DNA of 64,000 nucleotides from Rhynchopus euleeides. Taxonomy: Eukaryota > Euglenozoa > Diplonemea > Diplonemida > Diplonemidae. Position numbers and translations under genes: made by a program. The notes under the pieces were generated by a model. The model searched no databases and was not told the DNA's origin. It was given only the letters and a program-made list of their open reading frames with translations. This document shows, in pieces, positions 9,350-19,512 of the stretch. How positions within the stretch are numbered: position 1 is the first letter of the stretch; every line of letters starts with the position of its first letter. The stretch covers positions 1,798,001 through 1,862,000 of the forward strand of contig OY723262.1 in assembly GCA_963210315.1 (NCBI GenBank). The letters run 5' to 3'.

Positions 9350-11404
9350 ATGTCTCTGTGCTGCCGCCACCGCGAGGCTTACAGCCTCGCGGTGCTGATC
9401 ATCTGCATCCAGACTACTACCACCGTCACCACCACCCTCACCCACGCTGCCCCACTGGGGGGTTCGGAGGAGCCCGTCGCAGCGTCTGCCGCCCCGACGA
9501 ATGCCACAGCCACGCCTTCCCCAACTGAGGCCCGGATGTGCTCCGACCGGTTTGAATCTGCAGGTCGGGAGGCAGATTCGATGGCATATTATAGTGCCTC
9601 GCCCCGATCTGATACCTCACCGCCACTGCCAACACCGTCATCACCACCGACATCCCCTGGGATGTGCGGTGGCAGGTCAGGCGGTGCACAGCCTCCTGTC
9701 GTGTCGCGTCAAGTCTACAGCGGCATACAATCTGCCTGCTCTGCGCGAGAGGGATGTGGAGGAAACCTCCCGACCTGCCGCGGGGCCGCTCTCCTGGCCA
9801 TCGCAGAACTGCTCTGCGGGCCGACGTATGCCTTATCCCGCCTCGACCCAGCGGGGCCCTTCGGCGCCTGCCTCCAAGGGGTGCTCGTCGATGCGGTGGC
9901 ACTCCACAGCACCCCGCTGCTCGCCTGGGACACTCCTCCCCACGGGGGTCTGGAAATGTTCACCTCCGACCCCTGTGTCGCGACCCTTTTCCTCCCCCCC
10001 CCTGTCTTTGCCTGGAGGGTGTCTGTCGCGGTTGGTTCAGTGTATCCGGAGGGAGAGGCTGTGTCCGACCCCCCCGCTGGATACTTCGGGGGGTCGGAGG
10101 TGTTCCGGCGGAACGCAGGCCTGCTGTCGTTTGACATGCAGGCCGAGGAGGGGCGCATTGCGCAGAGCATACGCCGCGCAACCGACGCATCTCTTTCCAT
10201 CGGCGGGGCTGTGGAGGAAGCCGAATCAGCCATTGCATCGCAGGCCTTCCCCGGAGCTGTCTGGATTGCGAAGGAGAAAAACGCAGCCCCGGGCACCCGG
10301 GTCTACTACGCACGCCCTCCCGTGACACACCCCATGTACAACAGGGGCTATGTTTACCTCCGGATTGCCTCCGCCTCCAGCAGGCTCCTGGAAACATTAC
10401 TCTATGAAGCGAAGCAGGAGGGGGTGTACGGGTCATCCACAGGCGTGCTGTATCCTGCAGACAACCTCTACCCAGCAGCGGCAGGTGGTGGCGGGGGTGG
10501 GGGGGTCGTGGAGGTGCCGGAGGCGCTGCTCTTCCTCTCTGGCGAAGCCTACATCGCGGAGTCGCAGGATGCTGTGGCCGGCGCTGCCGGGGGTGGTTTG
10601 GGCCCCGAGGGTCTGGCGGTGTTCTTCTCCGACGCAGGCGTGGGTCAGGTGCTGCGCAGCTCGCTCGATCTCCACGGGGGTGTGGTGTGGGGGGAGCCCT
10701 CATCCCTGACGCCGACTCCTCCGAGGGTCGTGGTGTTGACGGACACGGTGACGGCGTGGTGGTGTGGCGTGACAGTTGTCATCTGTGGTGTTGCCATGGT
10801 GTACGCTGCCTGCGGCACGCTGATGTATCTGACACGCAACGCAGGCAGCAAGTCAGGCGATGAGGAGGCAGCCTGCAGTCCGCCGCGCGGCGACACAGGC
10901 GTGGCGGTGTCCACCCCGGAGGAAGGCAAGGAGGATGACGCCGCAGCCAAGTCACGGCTGATGCGCGTGATGATGCGCGACCTGTCTCAGCAGCTGATCC
11001 TGACGGGCAGCATCGGGCTGTGGCTGCTCTACTCCTGGGCGTACCACAGGCGGGACTGCCATGACTCCTTTCTGGTGCACTGCGTGCTGGTGACGGCTAT
11101 CATGATCCTGTTCCCCTACCTCAACTTCCCGATTCTGTTTGGGTGTATCGTGTATCGGACGTCTGATTTTGCGCGCCGGTTCTCAGAAGGCCGCTCGCTG
11201 ACGGTGATGTGCCACACCGCGCTGTACCGCTGCCTCGCAGTCGTGTGGTTCGTCAACTTCATCATCCTCAACGTGGCGGCGTGGCGCCGCCCCCAGCCGG
11301 GCTGCACCGCGCTGCACTACCACAGCCAGGTATACCTCTGCCTGTTCTACGGGGCGCTTGCCATCTCTTGCTGCTTTGGGCTCTTCTCCATGAGAGCGCG
11401 GTAG
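9350..11404 (+). CDS. Secretory-pathway multipass membrane protein, unknown family
   Basis: I do not recognise this 684-residue protein. It opens with a hydrophobic segment (SLAVLIICI) followed by a Thr/Ser/Pro-rich stretch, like a signal peptide and mucin-like stalk. A predicted lumenal or extracellular domain of about 400 residues, with several Cys and a poly-Gly run, comes next. A first clear membrane span (AWWCGVTVVICGVAMVYAACG, near 470-490) is followed by a charged loop of about 60 residues. Four further hydrophobic segments fill the last 150 residues (LILTGSIGLWLLYSW, VLVTAIMILFPYLNFPILFG, AVVWFVNFIILNVA, LCLFYGALAISCCFGLF). The layout suggests a large-ectodomain receptor or transporter-like protein with five spans. 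The two nearest neighbours are transposon DNA and a repeat. Confidence 0.6.
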   Translation: MSLCCRHREAYSLAVLIICIQTTTTVTTTLTHAAPLGGSEEPVAASAAPTNATATPSPTEARMCSDRFESAGREADSMAYYSASPRSDTSPPLPTPSSPPTSPGMCGGRSGGAQPPVVSRQVYSGIQSACSAREGCGGNLPTCRGAALLAIAELLCGPTYALSRLDPAGPFGACLQGVLVDAVALHSTPLLAWDTPPHGGLEMFTSDPCVATLFLPPPVFAWRVSVAVGSVYPEGEAVSDPPAGYFGGSEVFRRNAGLLSFDMQAEEGRIAQSIRRATDASLSIGGAVEEAESAIASQAFPGAVWIAKEKNAAPGTRVYYARPPVTHPMYNRGYVYLRIASASSRLLETLLYEAKQEGVYGSSTGVLYPADNLYPAAAGGGGGGGVVEVPEALLFLSGEAYIAESQDAVAGAAGGGLGPEGLAVFFSDAGVGQVLRSSLDLHGGVVWGEPSSLTPTPPRVVVLTDTVTAWWCGVTVVICGVAMVYAACGTLMYLTRNAGSKSGDEEAACSPPRGDTGVAVSTPEEGKEDDAAAKSRLMRVMMRDLSQQLILTGSIGLWLLYSWAYHRRDCHDSFLVHCVLVTAIMILFPYLNFPILFGCIVYRTSDFARRFSEGRSLTVMCHTALYRCLAVVWFVNFIILNVAAWRRPQPGCTALHYHSQVYLCLFYGALAISCCFGLFSMRAR

Positions 11405-11934
11405 GCAGACCCAGCTGGGGTTGCCCCACACGTGCCTGTGTTCCGTATGGAGTGATTTGTCAAGGTTTGCCCCGCCCCAAGCCTGCTTGCTGCGCTAGCC
11501 TCTCCCTCCAAGCAGGTGCAGGCCAACGGGATCGCACAGTGATTGCAAGGAAACCCCATTCATGCGTTTTGCTTGTGTGCGATTGTGTTTGGTCCTGCTC
11601 TTCAATGATTCGCACGAGTTTTCTTTTTTCACAGTTTTTTCCCCTGCGTTGTGAGTGCCTGAGTTCTCAAAAAATATACAGCCTGCCCCCCCCCCCCTCA
11701 GGCATGTGTGCACCGTTCTCTCTGTCTGCCCCTTGTATTTTTTTCAGCACATACATGAAGCGTAAACGTGTAGGAGTGCTTCCGACGGCCCTGCTCCTTT
11801 TTCTGTGCATCTAGCTATCTCGCGTTCACATTCTGCTCCACACCCGCATCAACGCAGCAGGCTATTGGGTGTGGTGGAATCGTCAACACCTCTTGTTCTG
11901 GAGTCCCGGGGGTGGGGCGGGGGGGGGGGGGGGG
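11405..11934. other. Intergenic, 3' flank of membrane-protein gene
   Basis: No gene seen. It ends in a G homopolymer (about 11918-11934) that served as the landing site of the transposon at 11937. Confidence 0.6.
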
Positions 11935-11936
11935 TA

Positions 11937-12167
11937 GGGGGTATCAAATGGGGGTGACAAACACGATTTTTCAAAAAACTGGCGCAGAGGCCCCAAAGCC
12001 CCCGTAAACCCTCCAAACCCCCCCCAGATCGGTCCGGAAACCCATCGAACCCCACTTTTCCACCATTCCGGGCACCTCAGGTGCCCGAATTGGGGTACCT
12101 AATTTTCGTGCCACCGTTTGGTACCACACAGTGTCACTGAGGGGGGGGTTAGGAAAGGGTACGCACT
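11937..12167. repeat. Left terminal inverted repeat of transposon copy 1
   Basis: It pairs with 14355-14591 in inverted orientation, with only a few mismatches near the outer end, where it reads GGGGGTATCAAATGGGGGTG against GGGGGGGTCAAATGCCACCC. Confidence 0.9.
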
Positions 12168-12187
12168 AATACCACATTTCTGACGGG

Positions 12188-14401
12188 CTAGAACTCGTCA
12201 TCAGGCGCCATGTAGGTGGCATCGATCAGGTCTTCGATGAGCTTTGGTTTGATTATGTACTTCCCTCCCTGTCGCACAGGCAGGTCGTGCTCAGCTGCTT
12301 TGTCCCGCAGTTCAGCCACAGAGAGCTTGGTGTACTCAGTCCGCAGCTGCTGCTTCATTGTGGTGCGATGTATCCTCAAGTGAACGTCCTCATCTGAGTT
12401 CAATTTCCTCTCCTTGTAGGATGAGTACGTCTCTTCGCTCGGCACAAGCGGGACCCCAATCTCAAAGAGTGCCCTGCGGTTGTGTTTTCGCTGCGCAATG
12501 CTCGCAATCCTCTCTGGGTTGCAGCCGGGAAGATCCTCACTCAGCAAGCCGACTGTACCATGCGCTCCCTCAATGAAGTCGTTCGAGTGTGGAAGGTCTT
12601 TGGCAGCCTCTGGCGGGAGATCCGTGTCATGAGCCACAAAGCGATCAAAAGTCTCGATCATGCGTGCCACTGATCCCCGAAGGCGGCTTGCGCATGTAGA
12701 GTCGAAGTGCTCCTGGGCTTGCTGCATGCCAAGGGGGTTGCGCCCTGCCGTCTCAAATATCCACTGTGGAAACTTGCTTTTCACACGCGAAAGAGTCACG
12801 AGCCACCCTCGGAGGGTCGGGTAGAGTTTGCGGGCTTCCGTGACATTCATCTCGCCACGCAATTTGCACCCTTTCAGCAGTACATACGTACTCTTGTACC
12901 AGGCAAAGCAGACCGCAGCAACCACCAACTCTGGCACAATGTCGTCACACAACAGCACACTGAGTGCGTTGCTTCCCGGAATGTACAGCTCGCGTCGCTC
13001 AACAGCCTTGGTCAATACATCCCGGTTGTGGAGCACTGCCGCGCAGGAACGGCATAGCCACCCATATTTGTTTCCCACCTGCCTTCCCAACGTAAACCCC
13101 TTTGGAATGCCTCCTTTTGTTGCGAAGAGTGTTGATACCATCTTGATTCCCGTCGATGTGGTGGCGTTCGTGCTTTTAGGACAGCAAGCGGTGTGAAGCG
13201 TCTCGATCGCAGCTTGGGTGGTGGTGTTGATATCAACCGATTCAATGGTGTGCTTCCACTTGTGCGACGAGCACCCCGAAGGTATCAACCCTCCAAGGAC
13301 ACAGGCAGCTTTGGCCGTTGATTCGTGATCAGTCAGACACAGTGATGGTTTTTGAAAGCCGGCCTCCGTCGCCGCCAGCAGAACACGCTGGATCTGGGGC
13401 ACCTTGTCGATGGCACGGCTTCCCTCCCCGACGGAGCTGTCGGCCACGACTTGGAGCACCCTGCCGGTCTCAGGGCTTGCAGCAGAGAACGAGACCTGCG
13501 AGTACTTCACCCCTTGCTGCGAGCGCGCACCCGACGAGGTGTCCATGCACGTCTGCACCTGCCCTCCTTTTTCACGAAGCTTCGTCAGGAACCGATCAGT
13601 ACTCATTGGACCTGCCCACGCATCAGTGCGTTTGACTGTCGCCGCACTGATGTTGCGCCCCTTCCCACGAGTGCCAAGGATGCACTCCAGGATGTCGCTC
13701 AGAGCCTCGCCACAGCTCTTCGCGCCGATCCCCCACCCTCGCAGCACTGTCAGCGCCGTTGCCACACCGGCGCTGTAGCCCCCCTCCTTGTTGTAGAGGG
13801 AGGTCGGTGTCACAAGACACCGCTGTCGCAAGCGCTTATATTTGGCGTGTAATCGTCTATACGCGCTTGCGGAGTACACTCCCGGACTCGAGGTTTTCGG
13901 AGTCGTAGCGTCCTCGGGGTCGCTGTCGCTGTCGCTTTGATTGACACTGCCACTGTCACAGTCGCTGTCGCTGTCGCTGTCTTCATCGGTTGTATTCTCC
14001 ACTGGCCCCTCACCCGCGCTCGCGCCCTTTGCCATCGGGCGAACTGTGTGATCGCAGTTCACACACCACCGGAACTCTCGTTTCCCTTCGCACTGCACCC
14101 GCGTCTTCCGCGCACCGATCCGCGAAAGGGCCTTTAAAAAGGCCTCCTTCGTGGGGGCCCCGCGCGTGCGCCTGAGTATGCGCGCCCGCTGCGCGTTCAA
14201 ATCGCACCACCGTGCCCCACACAGCTCCACGGGCAGCTGGCCGACGAACTTCCTCGCCGCGGCGATGGCGTTCGCACTCCGAGCAACCGTGCGGCCCATT
14301 CTTGTGTTTGTGCGGTATTCACAGCACTCTGCAGATGATTGTGGGTGTCTGTGGTGCGTATCCTTTCCTAACCCCCCCTCAGTGACACTGTGTGGTACCA
14401 A
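12188..14401 (-). CDS. Putative DDE-type transposase with C-terminal SAP/HeH-like domain
   Basis: The 737-residue protein fills the transposon. The first Met lies within the right terminal repeat; Met35 (14299, MGRTVARSAN) is a plausible alternative start. Residues 110-135 hold a CxxC..H-type cluster (RWCVNCDHTV), followed by an Asp/Ser-rich low-complexity tract. The central part has acidic residues in an RNase-H-like order: a CMDTSSG strand, then LCLTDHESTAKAAC followed by SSHKWKH. A later SNDFIEGAHG near residue 610 may supply the final acidic residue. The C-terminus (KLSVAELRDKAAEHDLPV to KLIEDLID) resembles a SAP/HeH DNA-binding helix pair. Assignment as transposase rests mainly on context (long inverted repeats, TA duplication, two near-identical copies). 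I cannot name its superfamily. Confidence 0.75.
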   Translation of the reverse strand: MVPHSVTEGGLGKDTHHRHPQSSAECCEYRTNTRMGRTVARSANAIAAARKFVGQLPVELCGARWCDLNAQRARILRRTRGAPTKEAFLKALSRIGARKTRVQCEGKREFRWCVNCDHTVRPMAKGASAGEGPVENTTDEDSDSDSDCDSGSVNQSDSDSDPEDATTPKTSSPGVYSASAYRRLHAKYKRLRQRCLVTPTSLYNKEGGYSAGVATALTVLRGWGIGAKSCGEALSDILECILGTRGKGRNISAATVKRTDAWAGPMSTDRFLTKLREKGGQVQTCMDTSSGARSQQGVKYSQVSFSAASPETGRVLQVVADSSVGEGSRAIDKVPQIQRVLLAATEAGFQKPSLCLTDHESTAKAACVLGGLIPSGCSSHKWKHTIESVDINTTTQAAIETLHTACCPKSTNATTSTGIKMVSTLFATKGGIPKGFTLGRQVGNKYGWLCRSCAAVLHNRDVLTKAVERRELYIPGSNALSVLLCDDIVPELVVAAVCFAWYKSTYVLLKGCKLRGEMNVTEARKLYPTLRGWLVTLSRVKSKFPQWIFETAGRNPLGMQQAQEHFDSTCASRLRGSVARMIETFDRFVAHDTDLPPEAAKDLPHSNDFIEGAHGTVGLLSEDLPGCNPERIASIAQRKHNRRALFEIGVPLVPSEETYSSYKERKLNSDEDVHLRIHRTTMKQQLRTEYTKLSVAELRDKAAEHDLPVRQGGKYIIKPKLIEDLIDATYMAPDDEF

Positions 14402-14591
14402 ACGGTGGCACGAAAATTAGGTACCCCAATTCGGGCACCTGAGGTGCCCGGAATGGTGGAAAAGTGGGGTTCGATGGGTTTCCGGACCGATCTGGGGGGG
14501 TTTGGAGGGTTTACGGGGGCTTTGGGGCCTCTGCGCCGGTTTTTTGAAAAATCGTGTTTGTCCACGTAAAAGGGTGGCATTTGACCCCCCC
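14355..14591. repeat. Right terminal inverted repeat of transposon copy 1
   Basis: Inverted partner of 11937-12167. The inner boundary falls at GTGCGTATCCTTTCC. Confidence 0.9.
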
Positions 14592-14593
14592 TA

Positions 14594-15383
14594 GGGGGGG
14601 GGGGGGAGGATGGAAGCGTCAGATCAACAAAACAACCGCAACGGCCAACGCACGCACCCATCATGTTCTTGATAGGTGGGCGCAGCCGACCTGCGGGACA
14701 GCGCTCTGGCGTGGTGCTCAGGCATATCGGGTTGTGAGGGCCTTATGGCTATATCGTGTAGAACAGTTAGCATGCTCTTCCAATGGCAGGCGTCATACCG
14801 ACACACAGGTTGGTTGACACGGCGATCGGAGGGCTCATGCAGTGTATGATCAACTCGCGTGTCGGGCAGCCTGGCCCCTCTGATTCAGGAGCCCCACTTC
14901 TAGAGTGTTGCTCCTCCCTGATTCCCTCGTCGTGCGACAGCGTGCTCTGGTTGGCGTCTCTGCGCCTCGTGTTTCTCCCCAAAACCCAACCCCCAATTCC
15001 AATCCAAAAACCACCGTCAAACCACCGCCACGCACAGGATGGGAGTCGCGACATTACACAGCCATCTGCTTGGCGTCAAGTAAACAGATTTCTCGTGAAA
15101 CTTTCCCCACTCCCCCACTCCCCTCCGACCGCGATCATACCCGAGGGGGTGGTGTGGCACGGCTGTTCTCACAGTCCCCACCCCGTCCCCCCCCCCCCTT
15201 CCCCAGCCGGAACGGAACCACATCCCGTTCTCTAATCTCCTGATTTCGTAGCCCCTTGTATAGTCTTCCCCTCCTCCATCTCTCGGTTAAATCAAAGGTT
15301 TTGGCATTCTTTTCTGGGGGGACCTTTCGCCTCGCCTTTTTCTTCTTCTCCCTTCTTCCTGTTTTTTCTCACACTCTCTCAAG
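14594..15383. other. Intergenic, 5' flank of casein kinase gene
   Basis: No gene seen. From about 15225 to 15383 the + strand is a strong pyrimidine tract (CTTCTTCTCCCTTCTTCC and similar) ending in CTCAAG directly before the ATG, consistent with a splice-acceptor region. Confidence 0.6.
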
Positions 15384-16421
15384 ATGGATCTCTGCAAGAG
15401 TTCGGAGCGGGGGAGCCGATTGTCCCTGATGAGGAGTTATACAGCTGTGAGCAAGAGCGTCATGACGAGCGTGTCGATGAGCTCAACAAGTGTGACAGAG
15501 TTCTTGTCCCGGAATGACAGCAAGGGCATGCCTAAGGCACTGGCTGACGGCAGGTTCTCCATGGGGCGCAAGATTGGGGCTGGCGCGTTTGGGCAAGTCT
15601 ACGAGGCACGCGACACGGTGAACGATGTCAGGGTCGCAATTAAGTTTGAGAAAATCACAAACAGCCGGGAGAAGTCTCAGCTGATGGCTGAACTCCGGAT
15701 ATACCGCATCCTCGCTAAACGCGCCGCCCCAGGTATCCCGAAGCTGAGCTACTACGGCAGCGAAGGGCACTACAATATCATGGCGATGGACCTGCTGGGC
15801 CCCTCCCTGAGCGACCTGTTAACCTACTGCCACAGCTTCTCCCTGAAGACGGTGATGATGCTGGCAGTGCAGATGTTCAGGCTCATCCAGAACGTGCATG
15901 AGATCGGGTTCATCCACCGCGACATCAAGCCCGACAACTTCGTGATGGGGCTGGGCGCAAAGGGGAACATTGTCTATCTCATCGACTTCGGCCTCGCCAA
16001 GAGGTACACAAATGCGAAGACAGGGGTGCACATCCCCTTCAGGATGGACAAGGGTTTCACAGGGACCGCGAGGTACGCTTCTGTTGCGGGGCATTTGGGT
16101 TACGAGCAGGCGCGGAAGGATGACATGGAGACGCTTGCATATGTCCTGGCCTACTTCGGGAATGGGCACCTTCCCTGGCAGAATATCGCCTCGCGTGACA
16201 GGAATCAGCGCAAGCTGATCATACAGGAGGCGAAGTTGAACACGTCGATTGCAGATGTCATGGGATGCCTTCCGGCCTGCTTCTGTGACATCATGCGATA
16301 CATCAAGGGGCTTGCCTTTGAGGCCCGCCCCGACTATGAGATGCTCGGCGACGCGGTGATGAAGGACTTCAACTCCAGGGGCTTTGTCAAGGACTTCAAA
16401 TATGACTGGTTTGATCGCTGA
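15384..16421 (+). CDS. Casein kinase 1 family Ser/Thr protein kinase
   Basis: The 345-residue protein has a Ser-rich N-terminal extension of about 55 residues and then a complete CK1 catalytic domain. Visible landmarks are the Gly loop GAGAFG (65-70), the ATP-binding Lys in VAIKFE (87), HRDIKPDNF (178-186), DFG (201-203) and the CK1 signature GTARYAS (227-233). The APE motif is absent, as expected for CK1. CK1 enzymes phosphorylate acidic or primed substrates in many pathways. The usual SINTH after GTARYA is replaced here by SVAGHLG, and the C-terminus is short with no regulatory tail. The start context is AAG-ATG, seen in several genes of this window. Confidence 0.95.
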   Translation: MDLCKSSERGSRLSLMRSYTAVSKSVMTSVSMSSTSVTEFLSRNDSKGMPKALADGRFSMGRKIGAGAFGQVYEARDTVNDVRVAIKFEKITNSREKSQLMAELRIYRILAKRAAPGIPKLSYYGSEGHYNIMAMDLLGPSLSDLLTYCHSFSLKTVMMLAVQMFRLIQNVHEIGFIHRDIKPDNFVMGLGAKGNIVYLIDFGLAKRYTNAKTGVHIPFRMDKGFTGTARYASVAGHLGYEQARKDDMETLAYVLAYFGNGHLPWQNIASRDRNQRKLIIQEAKLNTSIADVMGCLPACFCDIMRYIKGLAFEARPDYEMLGDAVMKDFNSRGFVKDFKYDWFDR

Positions 16422-16924
16422 TTGAGCTACCTCTCGTGCCCCGAGACCGCCTGCAATCCCCTGCGGCTCCTCCCCTGTCGTCACTCTTCCTTTCACACCA
16501 ACAGGCAGAGTACACGAGAGTGTGAGACGACTCGCTCACAAGGTGTGTTTCCAAATCTGTCTCTCTGAGCTGTATTTTCCTGCTGTCGGTCGGCATGTCG
16601 CATCACGTTGCACAGCACAATTTTTCAGCTTTAGCCCTTCAATGTATACATAGCGCATGGAGGCATAGGACCCCCGATGGCCCTTTGAGTGGTGAAACGC
16701 CAGAAGAAGCAGTGCACAGAAGCGTACAGGAATCGCGGTTGCTACACTTTTCTCAGCATCACAATTCTGCATGTTTGGTATGGTTTGGTATGTTGGTGTT
16801 CCCGATGGAGGACACCCATCTCCGAAGTCCTACGCACGGCGTTTGCCCAAGCAAACGCACACACTTCTTCGATTCCGCCGACGGAAGATCCCGTCGGGTG
16901 CCTGACTGTTGGAGACCAGAAGAC
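16422..16924. other. Intergenic, 3' flank of casein kinase gene
   Basis: No gene seen. It ends with CAGAAGAC (16917-16924), the left target duplication of the hAT element. Confidence 0.6.
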
Positions 16925-17040
16925 CAGAGGCTTAGCTTGGGGGGGGAAACTCGGTCAGCTGACCGAGTTTCAGCCAAACCCGGAAAAAAACTCGGTCAGC
17001 CCAAAAAAAAAAAGCATAAATTTCCGGGGAAAAAAGCGGA

Positions 17041-17815
17041 TTTTTCTTGGGGTGCAGCAGCACAGGAGGTGAAGAAGCTCCTGCTGACCAAGCAGATCAG
17101 ACAGACAAACGCTGACTTTGCCCTGTTTCTGTCCACCATCGGGTCTGGACAGATCAACATCAACGAACAGGACCAGATGCAGCTCCCTCCCATCATAACC
17201 CACTCGGGAGGGTCTCCCTACACCCCCGATGACCTCGTCAACTTCACCTTTCCTCAGCTGCAGCAGGGTGTTGTGGGGAACTCGGTGATCATGGCACCGA
17301 CAAACAGCCGGAGGAGTGAGCTCAACGCTGCTTGTCTGGAGCAGATGCCTGGGGAGAGTGTTCACATCCTCGCCAAGAACACGGTAGCTGAGGACTGTGC
17401 GGTTGACCTCGGGGTTGCAAATGACTTCAACGACCCCAGCTTCCCGCTGAACGACTTGGAGGTGAAGATCGGATGTCCCGTCATCCTGCTGAAGAACCTC
17501 GACCCACCTGGCGGTCTCTGCAACGGAACCCGAATGATTGTGAAGAAGGCCTCGCAGTACTCCCTGCTGTGCTGCGCCATCGATGACCCTGCGAAGGAGT
17601 TCAACATCCCCCGCACACGTAACGAGCCGGACGAGAAGAAGGCCAGCTTCACCTTCTTCCGCTTCCAGATCCCTGTTGCGTTGGCGTTTGCAATCACCGT
17701 GAACAAGTCGCAGGGGCAGACGCTGGGGAAGGTTGGCCTTGACCTGACGAAGGCCCAGTGCTTCACACACGGGCAGCTTCGGAACGCGAACACCCCATTC
17801 TCCTTCTGTCCCGTA
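17041..17815 (+). pseudogene. Helitron/Pif1-type helicase, C-terminal fragment
   Basis: An open frame (it runs on to a stop at 17914) encodes the last part of a Pif1-like SF1 helicase of the type fused in Helitron Rep-Hel proteins. Visible motifs, in order: NADFALFLSTIGSG, then NSVIMAPTNSRRSELN, VKIGCPVILLKNLDPPGGLCNGTR, and FAITVNKSQGQTLGKVGLDL (helicase motif V/VI region), and finally the FTHGQL that normally precedes YVALSR. The sequence departs from the family right after THGQL, so motif VI is lost. The Walker A half is absent. The fragment sits inside the hAT element's terminal repeats, which implies capture or nested insertion. Confidence 0.8.
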
Positions 17816-17870
17816 TTCGTCGCTAGCCTAAGAATAACGTCAGCAGTCTCGAATTCCGTCTCCCGGCAAC

Positions 17871-18440
17871 ATGGTGGACACGCAGGTGCAGGAGGCTCTG
17901 GGCTACATCGCTGACCACTACATGGCACCTCTCCCGGGGATCACTGGCGCGTACCCTTGCCCGGAATTCAATGCCCCAGCACACCCACCGAAGTGGGCAC
18001 AGGCGCACAAGACTACCCTTCTGCAAGAGTGCCCGGGTGTCTGTTCCGAGATTCGGAGGTTGGGCCTGCGTGATCTGCAGGAGGTTATTCAGCGGTTTAC
18101 CTCGGGAAACCTCGCTCTCACGTACCCAGCAACATGCAGGCTACTCCAGCTTGCATCTATCCTTCCGCTGGGCACTGCTTCTGTTGAACGCTTGTTTTCC
18201 AAGCTCCGCCTTGTCTTCACCAGGCTTCGCCAACTGAGGAGCGAAAGCCTTGCAACTGTACTCTTTGTAGGAGTGGAATGTCGCGAATATTCACAGGGTA
18301 TCCCCGAAGCCACTCTTGCGAGGTACCTAGGGTACCCCGAGAGAATGGCACCCCTCGAGGGCCCAGGGCCGAGGGGGGGGGTGACATTCTTCTGGGTGAA
18401 CGGGGTGGTGGGGGGCAAATCAACTGTGTGTGTACTGTGA
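17871..18440 (+). pseudogene. hAT transposase C-terminal dimerisation region
   Basis: The 189-residue frame contains the hAT C-terminal dimerisation signature at about residues 83-140 (YPATCRLLQLASILPLGT, then SVERLFSKLRLVFTRLR and LRSESLATVLFVGVE). In hAT transposases this region follows the DDE core, which is not present here. The tail after residue 145 is non-homologous element DNA. It overlaps the end of the helicase frame in a different reading frame. Confidence 0.85.
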
Positions 18441-18500
18441 CCGAGTCTGACCGAGTTTCGGCCCCAACCTCAAAATCCAAGCTAAGCCCCTGCAGAAGAC

Positions 18501-19512
18501 ACAGTTCGGAAAAATAAACACGGGTTTTGACACCACCCACTCTTTACCAAGAGGATACGGTGCGATTCAGTTCCCGTTTGAAAGTCGATCACTGGCCCCG
18601 CGATACGGAACAGTGGCAGGGTGCCGTGTGAATAGTGGTTCGCCCCCTCCCCACCTCCCCCCTCCCCCCCCCCCTTCAATTTGCGCGATCTTGCAAGTGA
18701 TCTTCTGCCACCCACCCCGGCTCGCCTCCTCCCCCGCCTCGCGGTCTGTACCACCCCACCGGTGACGGAACAACATCGGATCGTTCGTATTCTGCTGGGC
18801 CTGGCTGCAGGCTGAGGCATCTCCCGCAGGATACGACTCCTGGGGTGGGGGGGTCGGCTTCCGGGTCATGGGCATGCAGCATTCCCACTGACTGGTGAGT
18901 GGGGGATGTGCAGCATACCCTTCCACGTAGCCTCGCCAACCCGGTTCCTCCGCGCTGGGCGAACGTCTGCCCTTCTACTGACGGGTTTGTCTCGTTCGGC
19001 GACGCAGAACGACTCTAGAAAAATGCCCCAAATGAGGATGATCAACAACATCCCGTCACAGAGACGTGCGAGAGCTGGTTGATCTGTCCCTCGATGGTGC
19101 ATCCTCCCGCCGACACAACCCTACACTCTGTCGAACTTGACTCTGTGAGGGGGCAGGAGAAGAACGTTGCGGGGGGTCCGACGTAGGGAAATCATCGTAC
19201 CCAGTGAGCTTGAATAAAGCATGAATTCATGCACATCGCGGATGTGCATCCTCCCGCCGACACAACCCCACACTCTGTCTAACTTGACGCAGTTGATTGC
19301 ATCTGCCAAAATAGAGCAGTGTTGTGCAGGGGGGAGGGGGGGGGGGGCAGATGCCTTGCTGATAGCACCCATCACATGGCCCCCAACCCTCCATGACTCG
19401 CCCCAGCTTTCAACATTCTACAGCTCCGCCCAGAACAACCTCCCCCCGACGCTCCAACAGGTTCACCCGTCGTCCCCCTTGCCCCACACACAGCCTCCTC
19501 TCCCCGTCGAAG
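18501..19512. other. Intergenic, 5' flank of WD40 gene
   Basis: No gene seen. It holds a ~48-bp direct repeat starting GTGCATCCTCCCGCCGACAC at 19096 and 19243. A C-rich stretch ends in GTCGAAG directly before the ATG at 19513. Confidence 0.6.

Larger units (their letters stand above)
11937..14591 (-). mobile_element. 2.66-kb DDE-type DNA transposon, copy 1
   Basis: The element is bounded by TA dinucleotides (11935-11936 and 14592-14593) inside a G run. Terminal inverted repeats are about 230 bp (11937-12167 and 14355-14591) and carry a near-palindrome GGGCACCTcAGGTGCCC. It encodes one 737-residue protein on the minus strand. A second copy at 40752-43407 encodes the same protein and differs at only a few end positions, so transposition is recent. 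TA duplication is shown directly by the two independent insertions: the targets read G-run-TA-G-run and C-run-TA-C-run. The superfamily is not recognised. Confidence 0.9.
16925..18492 (+). mobile_element. hAT-family DNA transposon with captured helicase fragment
   Basis: The ends are CAGAGGCTTAGCTTGG and, inverted, CAGGGGCTTAGCTTGG (16 bp, one mismatch). A perfect 8-bp target duplication, CAGAAGAC, lies at 16917-16924 and 18493-18500. Both the CAG...CTG termini and the 8-bp duplication are hAT hallmarks. Subterminal copies of AACTCGGTCAG occur at 16949-16973 (as a palindrome), 16989 and 18438-18460, like transposase-binding sites. Inside are a Helitron/Pif1-type helicase fragment and the C-terminal hAT dimerisation domain. 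The catalytic core is missing, so this copy is non-autonomous. Confidence 0.9.

Noticed and set aside
16595..17040. N-terminal extension of the helicase frame
   Set aside because: It begins outside the hAT element's left end and has no helicase similarity, so it is chance open frame.
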